Source: Bacillus nitratireducens
GTDB taxonomy: Bacteria > Bacillota > Bacilli > Bacillales > Bacillaceae_G
Assembly: GCF_001884135.1 (NCBI RefSeq)
Contig: NZ_MAOC01000086.1
Coordinates: forward strand, 1-64,000
Direction of reading: 5' to 3'
DNA length: 64,000 nucleotides
In this document: positions 10,872 to 23,215 of the stretch, piece by piece
Layout of the letters: each line of letters starts with the position of its first letter
Numbering within the stretch: position 1 is the stretch's first letter
Made by a program: the position numbers and the translations under genes
Notes under the pieces: generated by a model
What the model was told of the DNA's origin: nothing
Databases searched by the model: none
The model's input: only the letters and a program-made list of their open reading frames with translations

Positions 10872-12407
10872 ATGAAAAAGCGTGCATTAGTAAGTGTTTC
10901 AGATAAAACAGGAGTAGTAGAATTTGTTAAAGGTTTACTAGAACAAGGGATTGAAGTTATTTCAACAGGTGGTACGAAAAAATTACTAGAAGAAAACGGT
11001 TTACAAGTAATCGGTATTTCTGAAGTAACTGGTTTCCCAGAAATTATGGATGGCCGTGTAAAAACATTACATCCAAATATTCATGGTGGTCTATTAGCAG
11101 TTCGTGATAATGAAACACATGTAGCGCAAATGAATGAATTAGGCATTCAACCAATTGACTTTGTTGTTGTTAACTTATACCCATTCAAAGAAACAATCGC
11201 TAAGCCTGATGTAACATTTGCTGATGCAATTGAAAATATTGATATCGGTGGCCCAACAATGATTCGCTCTGCTGCGAAAAATCATAAATTTGTATCGGTA
11301 ATTGTAGATCCAGTAGATTACGATGTTGTATTAGCAGAACTGAAAGAGAACGGCGAAGTCAAAGAAGAAACGAAACGTAAATTAGCAGCGAAAGTATTCC
11401 GTCATACAGCGGCATATGATGCGTTAATTTCTAACTACTTAACAGAGCAAATGGGTGAAGAAAGTCCAGAAACATTAACGGTGACATTTGAGAAAAAACA
11501 AGATTTACGCTATGGAGAAAATCCACATCAAAAAGCAACATTCTATAAAGCGCCATTCGCTGCAACTTCTTCTGTTGCATACGCAGAACAATTACACGGT
11601 AAAGAATTATCTTATAACAATATTAACGATGCAGACGCAGCGCTTAGCATCGTAAAAGAATTTACAGAACCAGCAGTAGTAGCGGTAAAACATATGAATC
11701 CATGTGGCGTTGGAGTAGGAACTGATATTCACGAAGCATACACTCGTGCTTATGAAGCGGATCCAGTATCAATTTTTGGCGGTATTATTGCAGCTAATCG
11801 TGAAATTGATAAAGCTACAGCTGAAAAGTTACATGAAATTTTCTTAGAAATTGTTATCGCACCTTCTTTCTCACAAGAAGCTTTAGAAGTATTGCAAAGT
11901 AAGAAAAATTTACGTTTACTAACTGTAAATATTGAAAAGGCAACAAGCGCAAGTAAAAAGCTAACTTCTGTACAAGGTGGACTTCTTGTTCAAGAGGAAG
12001 ATACGTTATCATTAGATGAAAGTACAATTTCAATTCCAACGAAACGTGAACCATCAGAGCAAGAGTGGAAAGATTTAAAACTAGCTTGGAAAGTTGTAAA
12101 GCATGTGAAATCAAATGCAATTGTTTTAGCGAATGATAACATGACAGTTGGTGTAGGTGCGGGACAGATGAACCGTGTAGGTTCTGCAAAAATCGCAATT
12201 ACACAAGCTGGCGAAAAAGCACAAGGTAGCGCACTTGCATCTGATGCTTTCTTCCCGATGCCAGATACAGTAGAAGAAGCAGCAAAAGCTGGTATTACAG
12301 CAATCATTCAACCAGGCGGATCAATCCGTGATGAGGATTCTATTAAAGTGGCAGATAAGTATGGGATTACGATGGTGTTCACTGGCGTACGTCATTTCAA
12401 ACACTAA
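10872..12407 (+). CDS. purH: AICAR transformylase / IMP cyclohydrolase
   Basis: Bifunctional enzyme for the last two steps to IMP. The N-terminal 200 or so residues form the MGS-like IMP cyclohydrolase domain (SVSDKTG at the start, ISTGGT). The remainder is the formyltransferase with [10 protein letters not shown] and the catalytic [11 protein letters not shown] segment near residue 275. 511 aa is the usual length. A 378-nt spacer containing two long repeats separates it from purD, which is unusual for this tightly packed operon. Confidence 0.98.
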   Translation: MKKRALVSVSDKTGVVEFVKGLLEQGIEVISTGGTKKLLEENGLQVIGISEVTGFPEIMDGRVKTLHPNIHGGLLAVRDNETHVAQMNELGIQPIDFVVVNLYPFKETIAKPDVTFADAIENIDIGGPTMIRSAAKNHKFVSVIVDPVDYDVVLAELKENGEVKEETKRKLAAKVFRHTAAYDALISNYLTEQMGEESPETLTVTFEKKQDLRYGENPHQKATFYKAPFAATSSVAYAEQLHGKELSYNNINDADAALSIVKEFTEPAVVAVKHMNPCGVGVGTDIHEAYTRAYEADPVSIFGGIIAANREIDKATAEKLHEIFLEIVIAPSFSQEALEVLQSKKNLRLLTVNIEKATSASKKLTSVQGGLLVQEEDTLSLDESTISIPTKREPSEQEWKDLKLAWKVVKHVKSNAIVLANDNMTVGVGAGQMNRVGSAKIAITQAGEKAQGSALASDAFFPMPDTVEEAAKAGITAIIQPGGSIRDEDSIKVADKYGITMVFTGVRHFKH

Positions 12408-12411
12408 TAGA

Positions 12412-12568
12412 GGATGTTTAAAAGGTCCGGTCGAGATAACTGTCGCATGTCGTCGTTGCATTGCCAGTGCGGTACTCATGTAGGAAAGCTACACTCCGTG
12501 TCCTCCTGGCAAATGCGCCTCGACCTGCTCGGTTCTCTCGATCCTCCCTTTTAAACTTCTATTGATAC
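12412..12568 (+). repeat. Structured intergenic repeat, copy 1 (about 157 bp)
   Basis: First of two nearly identical head-to-tail units (period 157 bp). The ends are inverted: GTTTAAAAGG near the left and CCTTTTAAAC near the right, with a second nested pair (TCGAGATAAC against the complement of the right TCTCGA region) and an inner GCATTGCCAG / CTGGCAAATGC stem. The unit is visibly more GC-rich than the flanking genes. Size and fold resemble the bcr-type repeats of the B. cereus group, but family membership is not proven here. Confidence 0.85.
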
Positions 12569-12725
12569 GGATGTTTAAAAAGCCCGGTCGAGATAACTGT
12601 CGCATGTCGTCGTTGCATTGCCAGTACGGTACTCATGTAGGAAAGCTACACTCCGTGTCCTCCTGGCAAATGCGCCTCGACCTGCTCGGTTCTCTTGATC
12701 CTCCTTTTTAAACTTACATTGATAT
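12569..12725 (+). repeat. Structured intergenic repeat, copy 2
   Basis: Second tandem copy, differing from the first at only a handful of positions (for example AAAAGCCC for AAAGGTCC, CAGTACGG for CAGTGCGG, TCTTGATCC for TCTCGATCC). Some changes sit in the arms of the predicted stem. It contains no open frame of note. It lies inside the purine transcript. Confidence 0.85.
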
Positions 12726-12730
12726 GAAAA

Positions 12731-12757
12731 CAAACTAGGAGCATAGCTTCTAGTTTG
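12731..12757 (+). other. Hairpin in front of purD
   Basis: CAAACTAG / CTAGTTTG arms with an inner AGC / GCT, followed by TACTTATTTAATTATT. The T content after the stem is poor, so this may be a weak terminator or a stability element. Confidence 0.45.
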
Positions 12758-12782
12758 TACTTATTTAATTATTGGGGGATGA

Positions 12783-14057
<1,275 letters not shown>

Positions 14058-14061
14058 TATA

Positions 14062-14094
14062 AAAATCCCGCTGATTTCTCAGCGGGATTTTTTA
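14062..14094 (+). terminator. Terminator of the pur operon
   Basis: AAAATCCCGCTGA / TCAGCGGGATTTT with a 4-nt loop and following T run. Its last bases overlap the stop codon of the convergent gene at 14092. Confidence 0.93.
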
Positions 14095-14256
14095 TTCATC
14101 TTTATCTTTTTTCAATTTTCCTTTTTGCTTTGCCATTTCTCGAAGCAAATACTCGATGTGTGCATTGACGCTACGAAACTCATCATTTGCCCATTTTTCG
14201 ATGACTGCGTGTAATTCAGGATCAATACGTAATGGAAAGCTTTTCTTTTTAGCCAT
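14092..14256 (-). CDS. Ribbon-helix-helix (Arc-type) DNA-binding protein, 54 aa
   Basis: A short basic protein whose N-terminal FPLRIDPELHAVIEKWA, then RSVNAHIEYLLREMA, fits the Arc/MetJ ribbon-helix-helix pattern: a strand KSFPLRI contacting DNA and two helices. It ends in a lysine-rich tail. It lies 16 nt downstream of the SPFH gene and is probably co-transcribed with it. By analogy with other ribbon-helix-helix proteins it could repress its own operon. A palindrome in the SPFH promoter region (15131-15160) is a candidate target. Alternatively it could be an orphan antitoxin, but no toxin gene is adjacent. Confidence 0.8.
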   Translation of the reverse strand: MAKKKSFPLRIDPELHAVIEKWANDEFRSVNAHIEYLLREMAKQKGKLKKDKDE

Positions 14257-14272
14257 AATTATTTACAACCTT

Positions 14273-15118
14273 TTAATATAGGCTTCCTGTATTAATAACT
14301 GGTTGCGCACCTTTATCTGAAACGATGGCAACTAATAAATTGTTCACCATATTTGCTTTACGCTCGTCATCGAGTTCCAGTACGCCTTCTTCATCTAACA
14401 TATGGATTGAATCTTTCGCCATCTTCACAGCACCTTCAACAATCTCTTTTCTAGCAGCTAATACTGCTTTTGCTTGTTGACGTTGGAGCATTGCATGGGC
14501 AATTTCTGTTGCGTAAGCTAAATGTGTTAAACGAGTTTCTAATACTTCTACACCAGCAATTTCAAGGCGTGCTTCTAGCTCACGCTTTAATTCTTCAGAG
14601 ATTTCTTCAGTGTTTCCTCGTAACGTGATACAAGTTTCATCTTGGAAATTATCATAAGGATATTTTGTTGCAACGTGGCGGATTGCTGTTTCGCTTTGAA
14701 TTTCTACGAATCGATCGTAATGTTCAACACCAAACATTGCTTTTGCAGAATCAACAACTTTATATACGATAACAGCTGCAATTTCAATTGGATTTCCCTC
14801 AACATCATTTACTTTTAATTTCTTACTGTTAAAGTTTTCAACACGTAAAGATACAGTTTGACGGAATGCAAACGGAATTGTTAAAAATAAACCGTTTTGA
14901 CGAATTGTTCCTAAATAATTACCGAAGAACGTAATAACTTTCGCTTGATTCGGTTGAACGATACCGATACCTGTAGCTAAAACAGATGCTAATATGAGAA
15001 CTAAAATAGCTATTACAAACATTTCTTGTACAAGGCAAAATACACCGATAGCGGCTAAAAATAAAATTCCAATAACGCCGAGAAATCCATTAACATAAAA
15101 TACTTGTTTTTCTTTCAT
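14273..15118 (-). CDS. SPFH/Band 7 (prohibitin-like) membrane protein
   Basis: 281-aa protein with two N-terminal membrane segments (about residues 8-28 and 32-50) followed by an SPFH/Band 7 domain (about 55-215: [21 protein letters not shown] and later [14 protein letters not shown]). The C-terminal part is helical with [16 protein letters not shown], typical of SPFH oligomerisation regions. Such proteins form large membrane-attached assemblies and organise membrane microdomains or partner enzymes. The precise partner is unknown. It starts at ATG 15118 after AGGAGG and is followed by the ribbon-helix-helix gene. Confidence 0.88.
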   Translation of the reverse strand: MKEKQVFYVNGFLGVIGILFLAAIGVFCLVQEMFVIAILVLILASVLATGIGIVQPNQAKVITFFGNYLGTIRQNGLFLTIPFAFRQTVSLRVENFNSKKLKVNDVEGNPIEIAAVIVYKVVDSAKAMFGVEHYDRFVEIQSETAIRHVATKYPYDNFQDETCITLRGNTEEISEELKRELEARLEIAGVEVLETRLTHLAYATEIAHAMLQRQQAKAVLAARKEIVEGAVKMAKDSIHMLDEEGVLELDDERKANMVNNLLVAIVSDKGAQPVINTGSLY

Positions 15119-15130
15119 ATGATCGCCTCC

Positions 15131-15160
15131 TGATATAAAAATGATATCACTTTTATATCA
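15131..15160. promoter_or_regulatory. Palindromic operator candidate before the SPFH operon
   Basis: Perfect inverted repeat TGATATAAAA / TTTTATATCA with the centre ATGATATCAC, itself containing TGATATCA. It overlaps the likely promoter and the ribosome-binding region of the SPFH gene. It looks like a repressor site. The regulator is unproven. Confidence 0.6.
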
Positions 15161-15273
15161 TTCTATGCAAGGGGTTTACACCTAATTTTCTGAATTTTAT
15201 CGCTTGATGTTTTTTATGTATGTTTTAGGGGTGAGAATAAGAATGTACGTTCTGTTTTGTGGTAAAATAAAGA

Positions 15274-15305
15274 AGACTTAACCGCCCACTGCAGCAGCTA
15301 AGTCT
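15274..15305 (-). terminator. Terminator of the DUF2892 gene
   Basis: Read on the minus strand: AGACTTA, a GC-rich loop, TAAGTCT, then TCTTTATTTT. It lies 30-65 nt downstream of the gene's stop codon. Confidence 0.6.
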
Positions 15306-15337
15306 CTTTGAGAGCATCTTGCATCGTGACAAATGAT

Positions 15338-15715
15338 TCAAAGCGGTTTTGCCAGGATTAATTCTTCAATCGCTGACTCAATCTCTTTGTCAGAAGTATC
15401 ATAACTTCCATTTGACTTTGGTTTGTCATGACTGGAAGCTTGATTCACTTCTTCTTTAGCATGTCCTTTTTCAGTAAAATTCATGCTAGGCATTTTAAAT
15501 GCGCCCATATTCATATATTTTCCAAACTTACATGCTTCAACGATAGGGCAGAAACGAACGATGCCCTCTGCAATTTTCATGGCACCAATCCATAGTAAAA
15601 CTTTAGACCAAGTGCACCTAGGTTTACGTACGAGTTTAGCTGTACTACAACCGAAGAGGATAAGTCCGAGTGTGATTCGAATTAGAGCACTAATTGTACC
15701 GATGTTTTGCTTCAT
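15338..15715 (-). CDS. DUF2892 (YgaP-type inner membrane) protein
   Basis: 125-aa protein with an N-terminal DUF2892-like region: NIGTISALIRITLGLILFGCS is the first membrane helix, followed by a second near LLWIGAMKIAEGIVRFCPIVEACKF. In YgaP-like proteins this region forms a two-helix membrane hairpin. The C-terminal third is hydrophilic and low in complexity. I chose ATG 15715, 9 nt after AAGGAG; a longer frame to 15808 has no ribosome site. No rhodanese domain is fused here. The function is unknown. Confidence 0.8.
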   Translation of the reverse strand: MKQNIGTISALIRITLGLILFGCSTAKLVRKPRCTWSKVLLWIGAMKIAEGIVRFCPIVEACKFGKYMNMGAFKMPSMNFTEKGHAKEEVNQASSHDKPKSNGSYDTSDKEIESAIEELILAKPL

Positions 15716-15801
15716 TAGAAAAACACTCCTTTTTGATGAACTTCGAAATAGAAATACTATTTCATTTGTTAGTATTCCGTATAAGTTTTTTGATATGTAA
15801 T

Positions 15802-16011
15802 CCAACATTTAACGTTGAAAAAGATGTTGGAATGGGCGTGTGTGTAAGTAGCTTTTTTTGTTATAATGAAAGAATGCATAAAAGGGAGCGCGAAACTTGA
15901 CTCGCCTTTGTGAACAGATGTAGTAGAAGAACTTCAAAAATCCTAATAAAAACTAACTGCTTTTTTGAGCAGGGATATAGATATGATTAGAAAAAAAGAA
16001 AGGGTGTTTTC
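15802..16011. other. Intergenic region upstream of pcrB
   Basis: Contains an imperfect inverted repeat CCAACAT / ATGTTGG (15802-15830) and a TATAAT at about 15860-15865 preceded by a T run, a likely promoter for the pcrB operon. An AAGAAAGGGTG ribosome site lies just before ATG 16012. I see no other gene. Confidence 0.5.
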
Positions 16012-16701
16012 ATGTACGATATTTCCAAATGGAAACATGTATATAAGCTAGATCCAAATAAGGAGCTAAGCGATGAACATTTAGAAATGATTTGTGAGTC
16101 TGGAACGGATGCTGTTATTGTGGGCGGAAGTGATGGTATAACAATTGATAATGTATTACACATGCTAGTTAGCATCCGCAGATATGCAGTTCCTTGTGTG
16201 TTAGAGGTTTCTGATGTGGAGGCAATTACACCAGGATTTGATTTTTATTATATCCCAAGCGTTTTAAATAGCCGAAAAGTAGAATGGGTAACAGGTGTTC
16301 ATCATGAGGCATTGAAAGAATTTGGGGATATTATGGACTGGGACGAAATTTTCATGGAAGGGTATTGTGTTTTAAACCCTGAAGCGAAAGTAGCCCAGCT
16401 TACAGATGCGAAATGTGATTTAACAGAAGATGATGTGATTGCATACGCGCGTTTAGCAGACAAGTTATTACGTTTACCGATATTTTATTTAGAATACAGC
16501 GGTACGTATGGAGACATTGAACTTGTTAAAAATGTAAAAGCAGAATTGAAACAAGCTAAGCTATATTATGGCGGTGGAATTTCTAATGCAGAGCAAGCGA
16601 AAGAAATGGCGCAGTATGCTGATACAGTAGTTGTTGGAAATATTATTTATGATGATATAAAATCCGCGTTAAAAACAGTTAAAGCAGTAAAAGGAGAGTA
16701 G
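16012..16701 (+). CDS. pcrB: Heptaprenylglyceryl phosphate synthase
   Basis: TIM-barrel prenyltransferase of the GGGP-synthase family. In Bacillus PcrB transfers heptaprenyl diphosphate to glycerol-1-phosphate. Seen: [13 protein letters not shown] at the start, the phosphate-binding [11 protein letters not shown] (near residue 42), and the C-terminal LYYGGGISN and [13 protein letters not shown] loops. 229 aa is normal. The stop codon directly abuts the start of pcrA, as in B. subtilis, indicating an operon. Confidence 0.96.
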   Translation: MYDISKWKHVYKLDPNKELSDEHLEMICESGTDAVIVGGSDGITIDNVLHMLVSIRRYAVPCVLEVSDVEAITPGFDFYYIPSVLNSRKVEWVTGVHHEALKEFGDIMDWDEIFMEGYCVLNPEAKVAQLTDAKCDLTEDDVIAYARLADKLLRLPIFYLEYSGTYGDIELVKNVKAELKQAKLYYGGGISNAEQAKEMAQYADTVVVGNIIYDDIKSALKTVKAVKGE

Positions 16702-18957
16702 GTGCAGGCGTATATGAGTACGACAGATAGGTTATTAAATGGTTTAAATCCAGAGCAACAAAAAGCAGTACAAACAACGAATGGACCACTTCTATTAATG
16801 GCAGGTGCAGGTAGTGGTAAAACACGTGTGTTAACACATCGTATTGCGTATTTACTTGGTGAAAAAGGTGTAGCACCATGGAATGTACTAGCTATTACCT
16901 TTACAAATAAAGCAGCTCGTGAAATGCGCGAGCGTATTGATACACTTGTCGGACCAGAAGCAGAAGATATTTGGATTTCTACGTTCCACTCTATGTGTGT
17001 ACGTATTTTACGACGTGATATCGATCGTATTGGTATTAATCGTAACTTTACAATCTTAGATTCAGGCGATCAGTTGACTGTAGTCAAGAAAATTATGAAA
17101 GAGCGCAATATTGATCCGAAAAAATTTGAGCCGCGCTCTATTTTAGCTGGTATTAGTAATGCGAAAAATGAATTGTTATCTGCAGATAAATATGCGAAAA
17201 AAATTACAATCGCTGATCCATATGAAAAATTAACGAGCGATGTATATACAGAGTATCAAAAACGTCTTTTGAAAAATAATTCATTAGACTTTGATGATTT
17301 AATTATGACAACGATTCAGCTATTTGAACGTGTTCCAGAAGTACTAGAGTTTTATCAGCGTAAGTTCCAATACATTCACGTGGATGAGTATCAAGATACG
17401 AACAAAGCGCAGTACCTTCTTGTTAAACATTTAGCAACACGTTTTAAAAATTTATGCGTTGTAGGTGACTCAGATCAGTCTATTTATCGCTGGCGTGGGG
17501 CTGACATTTCTAACATTTTGTCATTCGAAAAAGACTATGAGAATGCGCAAGTTATTCTGTTAGAACAAAACTATCGTTCGTCACAAAATATTTTAAATGC
17601 AGCGAATGCTGTTATCGAAAAAAATACGAATCGTAAACCGAAGAAATTATGGACAGATAATCAAGTTGGAAGCAAAATCTCGTATTACCGTGCTGCAACG
17701 GAAAAAGACGAAGCATATTTTGTTGCGAAAAAAATTCGTGACGATATTCAAATGGGGAAACGAAAATATACTGATTTTGCAGTATTATATCGTACAAATG
17801 CCCAGTCTCGTATGGTCGAGGAAATTTTCCTGAAATCTAATATTCCTTACAAAATTGTCGGCGGTACGAAGTTCTACGATCGTAAAGAGATTAAAGACAT
17901 TTTGGCGTACTTACGTTTAATTGGGAATCCAGATGATGAGATTAGTTTCGCACGTATTATTAACATGCCGAAGCGTGGAATTGGTGCAACTTCTATCGAT
18001 AAAATTATTAATTACGGTGTACAAAATGGAATTTCATTAACTGCTGTGTTCGATGAGATTGAACATGTTGGAGTAAGTGCGAAAATTACAAAGGCAGTAA
18101 AAGAATTCGCAGGTTTATTACACAACTGGGTAAATATGCAAGAGTATTTATCTGTTACAGAATTGGTTGAAGAAGTTATTGAAAAGACAGGCTATCGCGA
18201 CATGCTGAAAAATGAGCGTACTTTAGAAGCAGAAGGTCGTCTAGAGAACTTAGATGAGTTTTTATCTGTTACGCAAACATTTGAATCTCAAAGCGAAGAT
18301 AAGAGCCTTGTTGCATTCTTAACAGACTTAGCGCTTGTTGCTGATATTGATCGTGTAGATGAAGATCCAACTGCTGGTGAAGAAGTTATTTTAATGACGA
18401 TGCACTCAGCAAAAGGATTAGAGTTCCCAGTTGTCTTTATTGTTGGTTTAGAGGAAGGGATATTCCCGCATACTCGTTCTCTGATGGAAGAAGATGAAAT
18501 GCAAGAAGAACGTCGTCTTGCTTATGTAGGTATTACTCGTGCAGAAGAAGAATTATATTTATCCAATGCACAAATGCGTACTTTATTTGGTAGAACAAGT
18601 ATGAACGCATCATCTCGATTTATTACAGAAATCCCGGCAGAACTAGTGGAATCATTAAATGAAACAGCGCCGAAGCGTGAAACTTCGTTTGGGGCAAAAG
18701 GAAGAACGAAAAGTACAACAACAAGTACAACTACAACACGTTCTCGTTCAGCTTTCGTACGTCCTGCAGCTAAGACAACGGGCGGCGAACAAATTGGCTG
18801 GGCGGTAGGTGATAAAGCTTCCCACCAAAAATGGGGAGTCGGTACAGTTGTAAGTGTAAAAGGTGAAGGTGATGCAAAAGAATTAGATATTGCGTTCCCA
18901 AGCCCAATTGGTGTTAAACGTTTATTAGCAAAATTTGCACCTGTGACGAAACAATAG
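16702..18957 (+). CDS. pcrA: ATP-dependent DNA helicase PcrA
   Basis: UvrD/Rep-type superfamily 1 3'-5' helicase used in repair, plasmid replication and removal of RecA. Walker A GAGSGKT is at about residues 35-41, DEYQDT (Walker B) near 228, then [11 protein letters not shown] and the C-terminal [14 protein letters not shown] motif. The last 60 residues resemble the Tudor-like RNA polymerase-interacting domain ([17 protein letters not shown]). Start: GTG 16702 lies 5 nt after AAGGAG. ATG 16714 gives a 747-aa protein and is an alternative, but its spacing is long. Confidence 0.97.
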   Translation: MQAYMSTTDRLLNGLNPEQQKAVQTTNGPLLLMAGAGSGKTRVLTHRIAYLLGEKGVAPWNVLAITFTNKAAREMRERIDTLVGPEAEDIWISTFHSMCVRILRRDIDRIGINRNFTILDSGDQLTVVKKIMKERNIDPKKFEPRSILAGISNAKNELLSADKYAKKITIADPYEKLTSDVYTEYQKRLLKNNSLDFDDLIMTTIQLFERVPEVLEFYQRKFQYIHVDEYQDTNKAQYLLVKHLATRFKNLCVVGDSDQSIYRWRGADISNILSFEKDYENAQVILLEQNYRSSQNILNAANAVIEKNTNRKPKKLWTDNQVGSKISYYRAATEKDEAYFVAKKIRDDIQMGKRKYTDFAVLYRTNAQSRMVEEIFLKSNIPYKIVGGTKFYDRKEIKDILAYLRLIGNPDDEISFARIINMPKRGIGATSIDKIINYGVQNGISLTAVFDEIEHVGVSAKITKAVKEFAGLLHNWVNMQEYLSVTELVEEVIEKTGYRDMLKNERTLEAEGRLENLDEFLSVTQTFESQSEDKSLVAFLTDLALVADIDRVDEDPTAGEEVILMTMHSAKGLEFPVVFIVGLEEGIFPHTRSLMEEDEMQEERRLAYVGITRAEEELYLSNAQMRTLFGRTSMNASSRFITEIPAELVESLNETAPKRETSFGAKGRTKSTTTSTTTTRSRSAFVRPAAKTTGGEQIGWAVGDKASHQKWGVGTVVSVKGEGDAKELDIAFPSPIGVKRLLAKFAPVTKQ

Positions 18958-20982
<2,025 letters not shown>

Positions 20983-20998
20983 GAGGTGCAAACTTACG

Positions 20999-22195
20999 AT
21001 GAAAAAAATAGCGTTAGCGGTATTAAGTCTTAGCCTACTTGTAAGTGGGTGTAGCATGGGTTCTAACAAAGATGAAAAAACAGTTGAGAAATCAGGGAAA
21101 GCGAAAGAGCAAGCTGTTATCTCAAAATATTCCATTTCGGATGAATATTATAAGACAACATTTCCATTTGATCCAGGTCGTGCACGTGGTTTAGTTGGAC
21201 AAAGTTTGAACAATCGTCTAGATATAGATGAATTTGAAACGGGACTAATGCGCATTGCGAAAGAATCATTTAGCACGAAAGATTATTTCTTTAAAGGCGG
21301 AAAGTTTCTAGAGGCTCAAGATATACAAATGCTTGTAAAAAGAAAGCGTACAGATGCCGAACAAAAAGAGCTAGAGGATAAGTTGAAAAAAGATGCAGTT
21401 AAATTTCCAAATATCGGACTGAATCCAGCCTTAAGTGAAGGTTCGGAGTCACTAGAAGTAAAAAATACAAAAAATCCAATGTATATCTCAAATATTTTGG
21501 AACATGACTATTACTTACAAAATGGTGATAAAAGTACTGAGCCTGATGGTGTTGTAGTTGGATTAGCGATGAATTCGGTTCATTATTACGAGGAAGAGCA
21601 TGGTTATCCGCGTGAGGCTAAAATCGAGCAAGAAAAAATGTTAGCTGAAGGGAAAAAAATGGCACAAGAAATCTTGAAAGCCATGCAGCAAAAAAGCCCT
21701 GGAATAAAAGATGTTCCGGTTACATTTGCAATTTATCGTCAAGGTCCAAAGTCTTCACTTGTGCCAGGGAATTTTGTTTCTTATGCTAAGGTAGAAAAAG
21801 GTAGTGAAACGGTTGAGGATTGGAAGCCGATTAATGAGAAATACTATTTGTTCCCGTCTGAACAAGCAAAATCGGATAATAAACGTGAAGATCTTGCAAG
21901 GGTGTCAAACTTTAAAGCGAAATTAAGTGAGTATTTCCAAGGCGATTATACAGCTGTTATCGGTACTGGAATGTATAGAGATGATGAATTAAAAGAAATG
22001 AAGCTCGATATTCCTGTTCAATTCAATGGGGAAGCTGAAGTGATTGGCTTTACACAATATGTAGCGGGACTTGTTATGGAATACTTCCCAAATTATATGA
22101 GAGTACAAGTGACAATTAAATCAGTGGAACGTCCAGAAGCAATTATTATACGTGAAGCGAAGCAAGATGAACCACTTGTGAAAATTTTAGATTAA
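20999..22195 (+). CDS. camS: CamS-family lipoprotein (sex pheromone precursor family)
   Basis: 398-aa exported lipoprotein. The signal peptide ends in the lipobox VSGC, giving lipidated Cys18. The family is named for enterococcal cAM373 pheromone precursors, whose signal peptide yields the pheromone, but a signalling role in Bacillus is not established. The mature part is hydrophilic with no catalytic motif I recognise. It follows ligA by 16 nt with GAGGTG as ribosome site. The name reflects the family only. Confidence 0.9.
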   Translation: MKKIALAVLSLSLLVSGCSMGSNKDEKTVEKSGKAKEQAVISKYSISDEYYKTTFPFDPGRARGLVGQSLNNRLDIDEFETGLMRIAKESFSTKDYFFKGGKFLEAQDIQMLVKRKRTDAEQKELEDKLKKDAVKFPNIGLNPALSEGSESLEVKNTKNPMYISNILEHDYYLQNGDKSTEPDGVVVGLAMNSVHYYEEEHGYPREAKIEQEKMLAEGKKMAQEILKAMQQKSPGIKDVPVTFAIYRQGPKSSLVPGNFVSYAKVEKGSETVEDWKPINEKYYLFPSEQAKSDNKREDLARVSNFKAKLSEYFQGDYTAVIGTGMYRDDELKEMKLDIPVQFNGEAEVIGFTQYVAGLVMEYFPNYMRVQVTIKSVERPEAIIIREAKQDEPLVKILD

Positions 22196-22200
22196 AGATG

Positions 22201-22233
22201 AAAGCTGTTTCTATAAAGGAACAGCTTTTTTTC
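22201..22233 (+). terminator. Terminator of the pcrB-camS operon
   Basis: AAAGCTGTTTC / GAACAGCTTT stem and T run directly after the camS stop. Confidence 0.9.
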
Positions 22234-22290
22234 TTGAAAAATTTTGTTATAATTTTAAATGTTACAAATAAAGGGGTAAGGGGTAAGATC

Positions 22291-23061
22291 ATGGAAGAAC
22301 TAAGCTTTCAAGTCATTATTTTATTAATTGCATTCGGGTTTTTAGCTGCTTTTATTGATTCGGTTGTTGGAGGAGGAGGGTTAATTTCGCTTCCTGCACT
22401 TATGTTTGTCGGTTTATCACCAGCTTCGGCAATCGCAACAAATAAATTAGCTGCAACGATGGGGACGCTTACGAGTACAATTTATTTTATTCGATCAGGT
22501 AAGGTTGATTTTCGAATTGTAGGAAAGTTAATCCCGTTAACTATTATTGGAGCAGTTGCAGGTGCTTTAGTAGTAAAGTTTATTCCGCCTGATATTTTGC
22601 GTCCACTAGTACTTGTGATGTTGGTTTTTATTGCCATTTATATTATTGCGAAAAAAGATTGGGGAAGTGCATCTACCTATAAAAAGATGACAAAAGGAAA
22701 AACATTAATGTTTTTCTTTGTTATTTTAATGATTGGGTTTTATGATGGATTTTTTGGACCGGGGACAGGATCCTTTTTAATTTTTGCATTTTTATTAATT
22801 GGTTTGGATTTTATTCAAGCGGCAGCATCTGGAAAACTTTTGAATTTCGTTAGTAATATCGTATCTTTAATTACTTTTTTATTTTTAGATGTGATTCATT
22901 TTGAATACGGTATTATTATGGGGTTATCAATGATTTTAGGTGCTTATTTTGGATCGAAGTTTGCGGTTCAAAAAGGTGTTGGATATGTAAGGACTTTATT
23001 TTTATTAGTTACTATTTTATTGATAGGGAAAAATGTTTTGGAATATACTCATATTTTGTAG
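22291..23061 (+). CDS. TauE/SafE-family sulfite/anion exporter
   Basis: 256-aa membrane protein with about eight hydrophobic helices. The two internal repeats show the family motif: AAFIDSVVGGGGLISLPAL near the N-terminus and GFYDGFFGPGTGSFLIF in the second half. Members export or import sulfite, sulfoacetate or other small anions, but the substrate cannot be deduced. I chose ATG 22291 after GGGGTAAGG. The longer frame from 22198 is rejected because it runs through the camS terminator. Confidence 0.9.
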   Translation: MEELSFQVIILLIAFGFLAAFIDSVVGGGGLISLPALMFVGLSPASAIATNKLAATMGTLTSTIYFIRSGKVDFRIVGKLIPLTIIGAVAGALVVKFIPPDILRPLVLVMLVFIAIYIIAKKDWGSASTYKKMTKGKTLMFFFVILMIGFYDGFFGPGTGSFLIFAFLLIGLDFIQAAASGKLLNFVSNIVSLITFLFLDVIHFEYGIIMGLSMILGAYFGSKFAVQKGVGYVRTLFLLVTILLIGKNVLEYTHIL

Positions 23062-23094
23062 ATTCATACGTATGTATGAATCTCTTTTTTTTTA
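23062..23094 (+). terminator. Terminator of the TauE/SafE gene
   Basis: GATTCATAC / GTATGAATC stem, then TCTTTTTTTTT. Confidence 0.9.
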
Positions 23095-23142
23095 TTATAT
23101 TTTAAAAATTTATTAATTTTTAAAATATAAGTCTAGGAATAT

Positions 23143-23171
23143 TTGAATAAATCTAAATTATCGTGTAGAAT
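23143..23171 (+). promoter_or_regulatory. Sigma-A promoter of rocA
   Basis: TTGAAT (23143-23148), 17-nt spacer, TAGAAT (23166-23171). An AT-only inverted repeat lies upstream at 23096-23129. Confidence 0.65.
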
Positions 23172-23183
23172 AATGTTGTAAAA

Positions 23184-23197
23184 TGTAAACGTTTTTC
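23184..23197 (+). promoter_or_regulatory. Candidate CcpA (cre) site
   Basis: TGTAAACGTTTTTC differs from the cre consensus TGWAARCGYTWNCW only near its 3' end. It lies just downstream of the expected transcription start, where a bound CcpA would block elongation. Confidence 0.5.
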
Positions 23198-23215
23198 TAA
23201 GGGGAGGCTAAAAAA

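Noticed and set aside
12412-12725. Could the two repeats be a CRISPR array?
   Set aside because: There are only two long (157-bp) units with no short repeat/spacer pattern and no cas genes.
15483-15900. Plus-strand frames opposite the DUF2892 gene
   Set aside because: They are shadows of a minus-strand gene that has a good ribosome site and family match.
22198-22290. N-terminal extension of the TauE/SafE protein
   Set aside because: It is translated from the camS terminator; the ATG at 22291 has the ribosome site.
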